A stretch of 43,067 nt of DNA from Pseudomonadota bacterium (GTDB lineage Bacteria; Bdellovibrionota; Bdellovibrionia; Bdellovibrionales; JACTMU01): positions 73,743-116,809 of the forward strand of contig JACTMU010000021.1 of assembly GCA_014584465.1 (NCBI GenBank). Direction: 5' to 3'. Made by a program: the position numbers and the translations under genes. The notes under the pieces were generated by a model. The model worked only from the letters and a program-made list of their open reading frames with translations. It was not told the DNA's origin and did not search any database. Every line of letters starts with the position of its first letter. Position 1 is the stretch's first letter. Below are positions 35,446 through 43,067 of this stretch, in pieces.

Positions 35446-36635
35446 ACCTTAACCCTCTTCTTTCCCGTGAGGAGTTGTTGCATGAGTCCATGTTTTTGCG
35501 AGTTTAATAGACACAGATGCTTGTTATATATTGCGATTGATCTTTCAATCGCATCAAACAAATCGCAAATCAAACGTTGCGCTTTTACATCCGGCAAATT
35601 TAACGGGATGCTCTCAATGTTCGATGAACTTATATTTGGCTGAGCTCCACCTGCTGCAATGTCATATATTTTAGGTTGCAGATGATAAAGCACATACCTG
35701 ACAATTCTGGGATCTACAACTTTACGGTCGATCGCCTGAAACTTTCCAACACGTTGATTTAGTAGACTTGGATTATCATATTGATAAATTCCAAATTTTC
35801 CTGTCGTTGCTCCTGACATAGCGATTAAAATATCGCCTTTCTCGACTTGAAAGTCTTTGTACATTTCTAGGTATTCATTAGGAAGAAAGGCTCCGTCTAT
35901 ACTAACAATTCCACCATTTATATTTGAAATCCTAATCAACGGAGTACCTGATTTTTTAAAATCCCGGCTTTTAAAAGCAAAACCATTTTTAACTTGAAAG
36001 TAATCACCAAGAACCGTATTGCCCTTCTCTTTCTGGCCCAAAAGCAAACTGAGAAAAAATAACTGTTCGCCCTTTAAACACTTAATTAGCGAAGTCAATT
36101 TCTCAATTCCTACATCCCACGTGGAAAGGATCTTGGCGATTTTTTCTTGTTCTCGTTTCGAAGGTATTTGCAGGCAGACATCCGAAAGATCACCCTGACC
36201 TATGTTTGTCCTGATTGCACCTTGCCCCCTCTTAATTATTTCTTTGCGGACAGTACTGGTTGAGAAACAATATTTACAAAAATTTTGGTCAAGTTCCTTT
36301 CCAATGGGTCTTGCTCGTATAACGAACCCACCAAAGGTGACGGGCTTATCGTCGAGATAGACTGCCGTTAGCCCTATTTCTTCCGGAGTTTCTGATGTTC
36401 TATTAAAGAGAACATCACCCTTTCTTACTGAATAGAGGTCAAAACTATCGTCCGATATATCAACTTGACCTGGAATATCCTTTTCGTAGAGGCTCTGCTT
36501 ATTAATTACCTCCACAATGTTGATAAATTTTCTACCTCTGCCGTACATAGATCTGTCGGCATTAAATCCGTTTTTGAACTCAAATAGTTCACCAAGAGAT
36601 TTAGTAGTCCAACCATCTGGAAGCCTATGACTCAT
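35442..36635 (-). CDS. hsdS: Type I restriction enzyme, specificity (S) subunit, two target-recognition domains
   Basis: HsdS recognises the split DNA target and holds two HsdM subunits. I use the ATG at 36635 with AAGGAG upstream (397 residues); a TTG two codons earlier is also open. Two target-recognition domains are visible, each with the typical opening: LPDGWTTKSLGELFEFKNGFN at the start and KGNTVLGDYFQVKNGFAFKSRDF in the middle, each ending before a helical spacer (EQEKIAKILSTWDVGIEKLTSLI, and later AQRLICDLFDAIERSIAIYNKHL). It overlaps hsdM by 11 bases. Target sequence not predictable from this alone. Confidence 0.92.
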   Translation of the reverse strand: MSHRLPDGWTTKSLGELFEFKNGFNADRSMYGRGRKFINIVEVINKQSLYEKDIPGQVDISDDSFDLYSVRKGDVLFNRTSETPEEIGLTAVYLDDKPVTFGGFVIRARPIGKELDQNFCKYCFSTSTVRKEIIKRGQGAIRTNIGQGDLSDVCLQIPSKREQEKIAKILSTWDVGIEKLTSLIKCLKGEQLFFLSLLLGQKEKGNTVLGDYFQVKNGFAFKSRDFKKSGTPLIRISNINGGIVSIDGAFLPNEYLEMYKDFQVEKGDILIAMSGATTGKFGIYQYDNPSLLNQRVGKFQAIDRKVVDPRIVRYVLYHLQPKIYDIAAGGAQPNISSSNIESIPLNLPDVKAQRLICDLFDAIERSIAIYNKHLCLLNSQKHGLMQQLLTGKKRVKV

Positions 36636-38136
36636 ACCCAAGCTCCTTCAAATAACCTTTCATTTTGGCTTGGACTACAGACAGTTCCTTCTCTAGCTGA
36701 TTAATTTCTTTCTGGACGGCATTTATGTCGACTTCTGCTTCTTCCTCAAAAGTATCTACATAGCGGGAGATATTGAGGTTGAATTCGTTCGCTTCAACGT
36801 CTTTGACGCTTACGACAGCCGCATATTTATCAACATTTTTTCGCTTCTTGTAACACTCAAAAATTCTAGGAATGTCCGCATTGGGACCATCCATGCGAAG
36901 TTTGTTCTGGCGCTTTCCAGGCTCAAAATCACGACTGGCATCAATAAAAAGTATGTCTTTATTCTTGCGCCCTTTCTTTAAAACTAGAATCGCGGCAGGG
37001 ATACCTGTTCCATAAAATAAATTCGATGGCAATCCAATCACTGCATCGATCAAATTTTCCTTTATGAACGATTCACGAATACGACCCTCCGAGGCTCCAC
37101 GGAACAACACCCCATGAGGAACAACCACAGCAGCAGTGCCTCCTTCGAGTAAACTTTCAACCATGTGAATGATAAAGGCATAGTCACCCTTAGTTTTAGG
37201 TGGGAGATCACGCTTTTTGAATCGACCATAAGGATCAACTTCAGCCTCTTCGTAGCCCCATTTATCAAGGCTGAATGGTGGATTAGCGACGACTTTATTG
37301 AATTTTTTAACTGAATTGCCTTCAAGAAAGATGGGGCCACGAATGGTGTCACCACGCTCAATGTTTGCGTTGTCAATTCCATGCAAAAACATATTCATTT
37401 TGCATAGGGCATAGGTTGCAGAGTTCGACTCCTGTCCATAGATCGAAAAATTTTTTGATTTAACAAGATTTGCTGCTCGAACAAGTAAAGATCCCGATCC
37501 ACAAGTGGGATCATAAATGGTTTCCCCGTCCTTTGGCTCAATAAGCTCAGCAAGGAGCTGAGCTACACCGGCCGGCGTATAGAACTCACCACCTTTTTGA
37601 CCACCGTCTTCAGCAAATTTCGCAATAAGATATTCGTAAGAGTTACCTACAATATCCTGATCCCCAATGACGGATGGACGCAGATCAATATCATGAAAGA
37701 GGTTAATAAGATCACGAAGCCTTGCGTTTTTTTCTGCTGGTCGGCCTAAGTTAGCCTCAGAGTTAAAATCAATGTCACCAAAAACTTGGCCAAGTTTTTT
37801 TGGATTAGCCTGTGCGATTCCACGAAGAGCTTGGTTAATGATTTCACCAATATTGTCTTTATTTTTATTTTCAAAAACAAAATTAAATGAGCAGTGGTCC
37901 GGCAAAACGAACCTTTCACGCTCAAGACGACGTTTTATCCGTTCATCATCCTTGCCATATTGATCTTTTAACTTTTCATAGGCTTCTTGATGTACGTCTG
38001 AGACATATTTTAGGAAGAGAAAAGTTAAAATATAGTTTTGATACTGATTTGAAGGGATTGCGCCACGAAATGTGTCACAGGCCGACCAAAGTTTCTTATT
38101 AATTTTTTCTTGGATGTCATGATGTGTGTTTTTCAT
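36625..38136 (-). CDS. hsdM: Type I restriction enzyme, methylase (M) subunit
   Basis: HsdM methylates adenine N6 in the S-defined target. The 503-residue protein has an N-terminal HsdM helical domain (about 1-140), motif I DPTCGSGSL (209-217), and the catalytic NPPF at about 285-288 (ANPPFSLDKWGYE), all intact. Its ATG overlaps the stop of the half-length HsdS gene by four bases, and it overlaps the full hsdS gene by 11 bases. All type I genes are therefore on one transcript in the order M-S-R. Confidence 0.96.
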   Translation of the reverse strand: MKNTHHDIQEKINKKLWSACDTFRGAIPSNQYQNYILTFLFLKYVSDVHQEAYEKLKDQYGKDDERIKRRLERERFVLPDHCSFNFVFENKNKDNIGEIINQALRGIAQANPKKLGQVFGDIDFNSEANLGRPAEKNARLRDLINLFHDIDLRPSVIGDQDIVGNSYEYLIAKFAEDGGQKGGEFYTPAGVAQLLAELIEPKDGETIYDPTCGSGSLLVRAANLVKSKNFSIYGQESNSATYALCKMNMFLHGIDNANIERGDTIRGPIFLEGNSVKKFNKVVANPPFSLDKWGYEEAEVDPYGRFKKRDLPPKTKGDYAFIIHMVESLLEGGTAAVVVPHGVLFRGASEGRIRESFIKENLIDAVIGLPSNLFYGTGIPAAILVLKKGRKNKDILFIDASRDFEPGKRQNKLRMDGPNADIPRIFECYKKRKNVDKYAAVVSVKDVEANEFNLNISRYVDTFEEEAEVDINAVQKEINQLEKELSVVQAKMKGYLKELGYES

Positions 38137-38735
38137 ATTTTTTCTCCAAATACTTGCTTTCCTAAAGCACTTTCTATGAGTTGATCCTTTAAAAATTCTA
38201 TTTTTGTTACCAAGTCCTTTTCCTTGAGTCGCAGATTCGCCAAATTAAAAACCATGTCCTGCGTTTCCTCAGAGGGAATTGGGATTTCAATTTTTCCCAA
38301 GTCTGACCTACTTATGAAAGGCATCATCGAGCCTCTCATGTCGCTTTGAACCTTATTGGCCAAGCGGCGGTCATTCAAAATCCACCAAAGATAAGTCGTA
38401 TGAACTCTAGCGTCCTTCCCTGGACGAAGAATAAAAAAGTGGGCGAGAGGAATGGTTGGAGTGTCAAAATCTGGGATTCTGTAAGCACCAAATTTTGAAC
38501 CACGAGAGAGATACAAGAGATCATTGCTGGAAATCCTATAATTCTCGAAGCTCTTTTCAGTTCTTATCTTCCAAAGTCCATCGGGTTTTACAACCCGTTG
38601 ATTGTGATCCAGGTCTTGGACCTGGATACAACTCAAATTTCCTCCAGGATCATCCGTCATCTGACCTTTGTGCTGATAGCCAGGCTGTATTTCCACGATG
38701 TCTTCTAGTTTCTTGGTCAGATTTTTCATGCCCAT
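38133..38735 (-). CDS. Half-length HsdS-like protein (single target-recognition domain)
   Basis: 200 residues with one target-recognition domain (LEDIVEIQPGYQHKGQM at the start, LLYLSRGSKFGAYRI and MPFISRSDLGKIEIPIPS towards the end) and one helical spacer (ETQDMVFNLANLRLKEKDLVTKIEFLK). This is half the size of a normal S subunit. Half-S proteins can dimerise to make a symmetric specificity unit. It lies directly upstream of hsdM with a four-base overlap, while a full HsdS follows hsdM, so the locus carries 1.5 S genes. A truncated leftover is unlikely as the start and ribosome site (AGGAAG) are sound. It could provide a second specificity, or regulate the system. Confidence 0.8.
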   Translation of the reverse strand: MGMKNLTKKLEDIVEIQPGYQHKGQMTDDPGGNLSCIQVQDLDHNQRVVKPDGLWKIRTEKSFENYRISSNDLLYLSRGSKFGAYRIPDFDTPTIPLAHFFILRPGKDARVHTTYLWWILNDRRLANKVQSDMRGSMMPFISRSDLGKIEIPIPSEETQDMVFNLANLRLKEKDLVTKIEFLKDQLIESALGKQVFGEKI

Positions 38736-38750
38736 TTCATCTTCCTAAAG

Positions 38751-40235
38751 TTAAGCTTCAACTTTCTCTTTCGCATCTTCAATAAGTGCAACCTGAGGCA
38801 TCTGAAGCTCTTCAATCTTTGGAGCTGAAGATCCAGCGATGCCTTCAATATCACCATAAAGAGAGCTTGCTGAGTCGATTACGTTATCTAAGAGCTTTTC
38901 ACGCGCTGACCAAATGCGCTTGTACGCACGCTTCTCAGTTTCAATATCATCTTTCAATGATCTGAAAGCTGAGACGATCGCCTTAATTTTGGTCTTAAAC
39001 TGATTGCCCGTAAGATAGTTGTAAATGAGATGGATCTTTTGGTCTTGTCCTTGTGTGACAAGCTGAGCATAAGAAAGATCATCAATCGACTTTCTAAGTA
39101 CACTAGCTATAGGAATTGCAAGGGAAAAAGAAACTACCAGGACACCATCAATCATTTCCACTTCTTGAGCATCCTTAGGCAAGGTTCTGGTGACTAAGAC
39201 AGCGACATCTGCGTTGGCTTGCTGCTGATCTTTTTTAAGCTTTGCGATCCAATCACCGCTGAAGCTCTTGGTATTTTTAAATTCCCAGATAATAGAACCC
39301 GTTTTTCTTCCAGTGGCATTGACAACATACTGAATGAGATCAGCACCATCAAAGCCTTTAGGAACAGGTGAAATTTGATCGAGTGGAAATTTGGCGGCTA
39401 AGACCTTTTCGAATTCTATCTCAACAATTTCACCCTGAGACTGCTGCGATCCCTGTTCGGCAGTTCGACGGGCTGCCTCAAGCTGTTGTTCTATGTCTTT
39501 AATCTTTTTGTCTCGTTGAGCAAGCTGCAGTTTATATAGTTCTTCGGCTCTAGTTTGTGCATCCGACTGAACCGCATCCAGTCTTTCAAGAACTTTTTGT
39601 TCGATTTCAATATCCACTTTCTGTTGACGCTCATTTGCTTCCCGAAGCTGCTTAGCAAGAATAAGCTGTTGCTGGTTGGCAGAATAGACGGCCAATTCTT
39701 TTTCGTTGAGCTGACTTTCCATGTCCTTAAGCTTCAACTCAAACTTTTTATTTTCTTCGATTTTTGCTTTTTGTTGCGCCTCTGCCAGCCTTGCCTTTAG
39801 CTCGGCGTCAATGCGATCAGTGACTTTTTGCTCAACTTCCAAATCTAACTTTTGTTGTCGCTCATTTGCCTCTCGCAATTGGCGTGCTAATTGAAGCTGA
39901 AGTTGGTTCGCTTCTTTAACCGCTGAGTCCTTTTCGGTAAGCTGACTCTCCAAGTCCTTAAGTTTTACTTCAAACTTTTTAGCTTGTTCGATCTGGGCCT
40001 TCTTTTCGGCCTCTGAAACTTTGAGTTTCACAGCTTCTTCGACTCTTGCCGCCACTTCATCGTCTGATTTGATGATTGCAGCTTCCCAGGCCTGAAGCTC
40101 TTTTTGCTTCTGACTTAGGACAGACTTTTCCTTTGCAAGAGATGCTTCAACCTCTTTAGCAATAAATTGTGCCTGTGCCTCTATTGGCTCAAACTGATGA
40201 CTGCAGGCGGGACATGAAACAGAAAACGTTTTCAT
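38751..40235 (-). CDS. DUF2130 protein (coiled coil plus PD-(D/E)XK-like domain)
   Basis: 494 residues. A short N-terminal CPAC motif (residues 8-11) precedes a long coiled coil (about 25-265) containing a near-identical duplicated unit (about residues 79-143 and 156-220, each with KKFE(V/L)KLKD(L/M)ESQL and QLREANERQQK). The C-terminal DUF2130 region has FDGADLIQYV, then IIWEFKNTKSFS (Asp299, Glu318-x-Lys320), resembling RmuC/PD-(D/E)XK nucleases. RmuC-like proteins limit recombination between repeats; the role of DUF2130 is not settled. It is first in the restriction operon, 15 bases before the half-HsdS gene. Confidence 0.87.
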   Translation of the reverse strand: MKTFSVSCPACSHQFEPIEAQAQFIAKEVEASLAKEKSVLSQKQKELQAWEAAIIKSDDEVAARVEEAVKLKVSEAEKKAQIEQAKKFEVKLKDLESQLTEKDSAVKEANQLQLQLARQLREANERQQKLDLEVEQKVTDRIDAELKARLAEAQQKAKIEENKKFELKLKDMESQLNEKELAVYSANQQQLILAKQLREANERQQKVDIEIEQKVLERLDAVQSDAQTRAEELYKLQLAQRDKKIKDIEQQLEAARRTAEQGSQQSQGEIVEIEFEKVLAAKFPLDQISPVPKGFDGADLIQYVVNATGRKTGSIIWEFKNTKSFSGDWIAKLKKDQQQANADVAVLVTRTLPKDAQEVEMIDGVLVVSFSLAIPIASVLRKSIDDLSYAQLVTQGQDQKIHLIYNYLTGNQFKTKIKAIVSAFRSLKDDIETEKRAYKRIWSAREKLLDNVIDSASSLYGDIEGIAGSSAPKIEELQMPQVALIEDAKEKVEA

Positions 40236-40388
40236 AGGATTCTCCTATTTGTTAAAGACCTGCAGCGCCTAAAACTAAAGACTCCACATTGGATCCGAAA
40301 CGTGTTATCTTTAACTTCTGGCCGTTAAGGTCAGGTTGTTATTTGAGCTCCCTCAGGCCGCAAACCAAGGGGAGCTCGACTTCTTAAA

Positions 40389-40477
40389 GATTCATTATCA
40401 CAATAATGAATCTGAATATAGTCTAGGTTAATCTTTGTGGAATTGCAAGAGCAATTTCATTATCTCAATAATGAAAT
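40389..40477. promoter_or_regulatory. Pair of near-identical 20-bp palindromes
   Basis: TTCATTATCACAATAATGAA (40391-40410) and TTCATTATCTCAATAATGAA (40456-40475) differ only at one base of the 4-base centre, and each is extended by 2 more paired bases. They are 65 bp apart in direct orientation. A further perfect hairpin AATTGC-AAGA-GCAATT (40441-40456) abuts the second. They lie upstream of the DUF2130-hsd operon and just beyond the 3' end of integrase 2. A separate 8-bp inverted repeat (GAGCTCCC at 40345-40352, GGGAGCTC at 40370-40377) is nearer the gene. They look like paired operator sites or recombinase core sites. The rest of 40236-40541 holds no gene. Confidence 0.7.
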
Positions 40478-40541
40478 TATTGATATTGCGAAAAAGCTAT
40501 AGGAATTTCAGGTACTTGAGAAATCAGAAAATTCTTTGAAC

Positions 40542-41474
40542 TTAGAGCTTTTGGGCTACCAACTCGGCTATCCGACCCCGAATATCCTCGTTTTGATCCC
40601 GGTAAATTAGAAGGGTTGAAAGCGATTTATGGCGGGAAAAGGTCAAAATCTCTTCAATTGGTATCCCGTTTTCCTGGGCGGCTTTGCAGGCCTCGGTGAT
40701 CGACAAGTGGCGAATCCCATGAGGCCATGTTTGCCGGCCGGCCTTAATTGAAAAACTCACGACCAGCTTATGAATTCCTCTGCGAGTGATTCTCTCGCCA
40801 TTCCCTTGCCGATCTAAATTGTAAAACAAGTTTGTCTTATTCAAAGCTCGCACATTTATCCATGCCTTGATCGCTTCCACCGTCACAATAGGAAGTGTGA
40901 TTTTCATTTTTTCGCGCCGACCTTTAGCCAGAATGTTGATTGATCGACTTTCTATATTCACATCTGCAAATTCCAATGCCGTGATTTCGCTAACTCGAAG
41001 CCCGAGGTCAAACATTAGTCGGAAAATCGCCACATCACGCGCAGCCTTTGCTCTGTTCCTCTGTGATGATGCAAGCTGTACCATTTTTTTGAATATACTT
41101 AGACCAGGACCACTTGTGTCTCGATAAGAACTGCTTGGTAAATTACCGGTTTCAATGCTCCAGTTTATAAGCCCGAAGGTTCTTGCCAGCTTCAGCAAAC
41201 TCCTGAGCGCCGACAGACGACGGTTTATCGTGGACGAAGCCAATCCTTGCTCCATCATCACAGATCGATAGCGGTGAGTTTCCAAATTTGCTTTTGCTTG
41301 CCCCATGCCGATCAAGGTAAGAGCAGCATCCTGGATAGTTTGCACCCCAAGAAATTTAGTAAATTCAGTGAGGTCTGAAGAATAGGATAGCAATGTTGTT
41401 TTCTTTCGTCCTGATAGGAATACGGATAGCAACTGCTCAACATCGATCGATGATTTTAGAACTAAATTGCTCAT
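40542..41474 (-). CDS. Tyrosine recombinase, XerC/D-like (integrase 2)
   Basis: This recombinase has an N-terminal SAM-like core-binding domain (LSVFLSGRKKTTLLSYSSDLTEFTKFLG) and a C-terminal catalytic domain. I use the ATG at 41474 (310 residues); the frame is open to a GTG at 41516, but that extension does not look like the family. Catalytic residues: Arg in FDLGLRVSEITALE, Lys in KGRREKMKI, HGIRH in box II, and SRHKSLSTLLIYRD with the nucleophile tyrosine. It is near the right-hand end of the island and beside the VapE gene, so it may belong to a second, nested mobile element. No ribosome site is obvious. Confidence 0.85.
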   Translation of the reverse strand: MSNLVLKSSIDVEQLLSVFLSGRKKTTLLSYSSDLTEFTKFLGVQTIQDAALTLIGMGQAKANLETHRYRSVMMEQGLASSTINRRLSALRSLLKLARTFGLINWSIETGNLPSSSYRDTSGPGLSIFKKMVQLASSQRNRAKAARDVAIFRLMFDLGLRVSEITALEFADVNIESRSINILAKGRREKMKITLPIVTVEAIKAWINVRALNKTNLFYNLDRQGNGERITRRGIHKLVVSFSIKAGRQTWPHGIRHLSITEACKAAQENGIPIEEILTFSRHKSLSTLLIYRDQNEDIRGRIAELVAQKL

Positions 41475-41490
41475 GCACAAGAAGCGAGTC

Positions 41491-41514
41491 GGTCGGGATA
41501 TGTGCATCCCGACC
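41491..41514. repeat. Perfect 9-bp hairpin between vapE-like gene and integrase 2
   Basis: GGTCGGGAT (41491-41499), a 6-base loop, ATCCCGACC (41506-41514). It sits in the short gap between the VapE-like stop (41530) and the integrase start (41474). No T-run follows on the minus strand, so it is not a typical intrinsic terminator. It could be an mRNA hairpin that controls integrase translation or an operator. Confidence 0.62.
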
Positions 41515-41529
41515 ACTCATTTTTACGTT

Positions 41530-42891
41530 TCAATCTTTTGACACGATTTTTGGCTCGATGATTGTGCTTCCATTTTTATCTTTGATAATCCTCTGGGCAG
41601 TGCCCCTGAGTTGATCGCGCACAGCCTCGTATTGAGATCTGTAGTTGTCAGAAAGAACCAGATAGCGCATCGAACTATCTCTTTGCGCTCCAACTCCAAG
41701 AGCATACGCTAGCTTGGAAAATGTGTTCTTGTTCATAGGATCAAATTTTCCACATTCACACCACGCCACATAGTCGCGAAATACGTCATCGACAGGAATT
41801 TTAAGAGATCCCACACCTAGTCCGTTAGTTTCCTCCAAATATAGCTCGACAGAATTTTTGAAGCGAGACGTCTCCTGTTCGGCTCTAAGCTCTTTCATGA
41901 CTTCAGAAAGGTATCCTCCGGCTATATTCTCATCGATGGCGAGCCACATTTTTTTAGGATCGCAGGATCTGATCACCGCCCAATCAATGTTTTCACAATT
42001 TATCGGAAAAAACCGGCGCATACCAGTATCATCCCTGATAATCAGTTCCAGCATTTTATTTGATGTCCCTATAAATGATGCGTTTTGGGGAATTCGATCT
42101 CGAATATTCGTATACAGTTTTCTAGCGGTGACATTTGTCGCGGTAATCATGTTCTTCAATTGATCGATGTCGGCTCGCGCACAACCCTGCATTTCATCGC
42201 ACACGATCACAAATGTCTTTTCGAGCGAGTGATAATTTCTCTCGTCAGCCAACGCACTGATCGACATTTCACTTCGATAATCTTCTAGAGGGGTAAGGAG
42301 CGTATTGACAGCACTTGATTTGCCGACTCCTTGTTTGCCAATCAAAATAGGCATGATGTGATCCGCTACACGAAGGCCGAACATCTTTCTTTTCACCTGC
42401 CACATGAATTGAGCCATGACCATCACATCAAGTTTTCTATTTCTACCTGTGCAAGCGATAATAAATCTTTCTAGCTCACCAAAGTTCAATTCAGGATTAA
42501 AGGAAACTTCTTTTTTCTTCTCTGACAGATAGCAGTGCCACTTATCATCGACAAGTTTTTCAAAGCCATATCCTAAAAGCTGATCTGAAACACGCAAAGG
42601 GGCATTTTTCTTTCCCGTTCGCCTTACAATCTGTTTGAACTCAATATCGTACTTCAAAAGCACTTCTCGAAAGATCTCAGTGCTTCTATGCCTTCTAATT
42701 GGCCCGCTGATGTCTGTATTCGGTAAAATAGCGTACGATTTTCTGTCAAGGAAATCGCTAACCCAATGCTCGGCATTCTCTATCCGATCAATGATATATT
42801 CTTCGTCATCCATAGCTTGCTTCGCGACGACCTCAGAAGGTATCTCTACGGGCTCGGGGCCTGCTATTGTGGTATTTATATTCTCATCCAT
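41530..42891 (-). CDS. VapE-family (virulence-associated E) ATPase/helicase
   Basis: VapE-type proteins are AAA+ superfamily-3-like ATPases that are common in phage satellites and islands, often acting in replication of the element. I start at the ATG 42891, preceded by AAGGAG (453 residues), as the upstream extension lacks one. Walker A is LIGKQGVGKSS (about 183-193), Walker B is VIVCDEMQG (about 228-236), then FIGTSNKMLELIIRDDTGMRRFFPI (sensor and arginine-finger region). There is no recognisable primase domain at the N-terminus, so a partner may lie off the right edge. It is upstream of integrase 2 on the same strand. Confidence 0.85.
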   Translation of the reverse strand: MDENINTTIAGPEPVEIPSEVVAKQAMDDEEYIIDRIENAEHWVSDFLDRKSYAILPNTDISGPIRRHRSTEIFREVLLKYDIEFKQIVRRTGKKNAPLRVSDQLLGYGFEKLVDDKWHCYLSEKKKEVSFNPELNFGELERFIIACTGRNRKLDVMVMAQFMWQVKRKMFGLRVADHIMPILIGKQGVGKSSAVNTLLTPLEDYRSEMSISALADERNYHSLEKTFVIVCDEMQGCARADIDQLKNMITATNVTARKLYTNIRDRIPQNASFIGTSNKMLELIIRDDTGMRRFFPINCENIDWAVIRSCDPKKMWLAIDENIAGGYLSEVMKELRAEQETSRFKNSVELYLEETNGLGVGSLKIPVDDVFRDYVAWCECGKFDPMNKNTFSKLAYALGVGAQRDSSMRYLVLSDNYRSQYEAVRDQLRGTAQRIIKDKNGSTIIEPKIVSKD

Positions 42892-42983
42892 TATAAACTC
42901 CTTCGGGAGTACAAATGTCGCGCTTAATTGCGCGCACACATCTCCCAAAGTGGTGTTGTAATGAGTTGACCGTTGTCTCTCAG

Positions 42984-43022
42984 TAAAATTGACCCACCTG
43001 TTCTCGCTAAAATTGACCCACC
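42984..43022. repeat. Direct repeats resembling an insertion-sequence end
   Basis: TAAAATTGACCCACC occurs at 42984-42998 and 43008-43022, a 24-bp period, and the bases in front of each (TCTCAG and TCTCGC) also agree. Multiple short copies of AAAATTGACCCACC-like sequence are typical of IS21-family ends, so the body of such an element may start beyond the right edge. No transposase is in the window. Confidence 0.45.
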
Positions 43023-43067
43023 CCTTTCAGCCTGTTGATACTTAAATTTGCATTTGCACAAAATGCA

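Overview
The window reads as a chromosomal segment of a Gram-negative bacterium. It has SecDF-YajC, periplasmic nitrous oxide reduction, lipoprotein and Tat signals, and queuosine synthesis. The gene set and gene style suggest a deltaproteobacterial or Bdellovibrionota-like lineage, but that placement is inference only; no 16S or other marker is present.

Layout. (1) 1-3.3 kb, minus strand: tRNA sulfur chemistry, with cysteine desulfurase (iscS/nifS), mnmA and the start of mtaB in one overlapping operon. (2) 3.3-8.3 kb: a protein of unknown function, a small secreted basic protein, serA, and a secreted endonuclease/exonuclease/phosphatase-fold protein. (3) 8.4-17.1 kb, plus strand: a complete nitrous oxide reductase operon in the order nosZ-R-D-F-Y-L-X. 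NosZ has a Tat signal, NosR carries a flavinylation motif, and the last gene (ApbE/NosX) is the likely flavin transferase for it. (4) 17.2-18.8 kb: a phospholipase D/cardiolipin synthase-like protein. (5) 18.9-25.7 kb, minus strand: a queuosine and secretion operon, queA-tgt-yajC-secD-secF-orf-queC-DUF366. (6) 25.9-26.8 kb: two tiny coupled genes with a terminator, then tRNA-Leu(GAG) preceded by a diverged, truncated copy of itself.

From the tRNA-Leu 3' end to the window end (26.8-43.1 kb) the sequence looks like an integrated accessory island. A tyrosine recombinase lies close to the tRNA with several small orphan genes. Next is a tightly overlapped minus-strand defence operon: DUF2130 protein, half-length HsdS, HsdM, full HsdS, membrane protein, HsdR, M48/YgjP-type metallopeptidase, and a putative PD-(D/E)XK protein. 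Beyond this lie a pair of near-identical 20-bp palindromes, a second XerC/D-like recombinase, and a VapE-type helicase. Direct repeats resembling insertion-sequence ends sit at the right edge. The far attachment site is not in the window.

Three long inverted-repeat elements sit at gene ends in the core region. Two share a 53-bp core in opposite orientation but carry different terminal arms, and one of them lies in the nosZ leader. The best candidates for something new are the extended type I restriction operon with its uncharacterised partners and palindromic control or recombination sites, and this family of nested inverted repeats.
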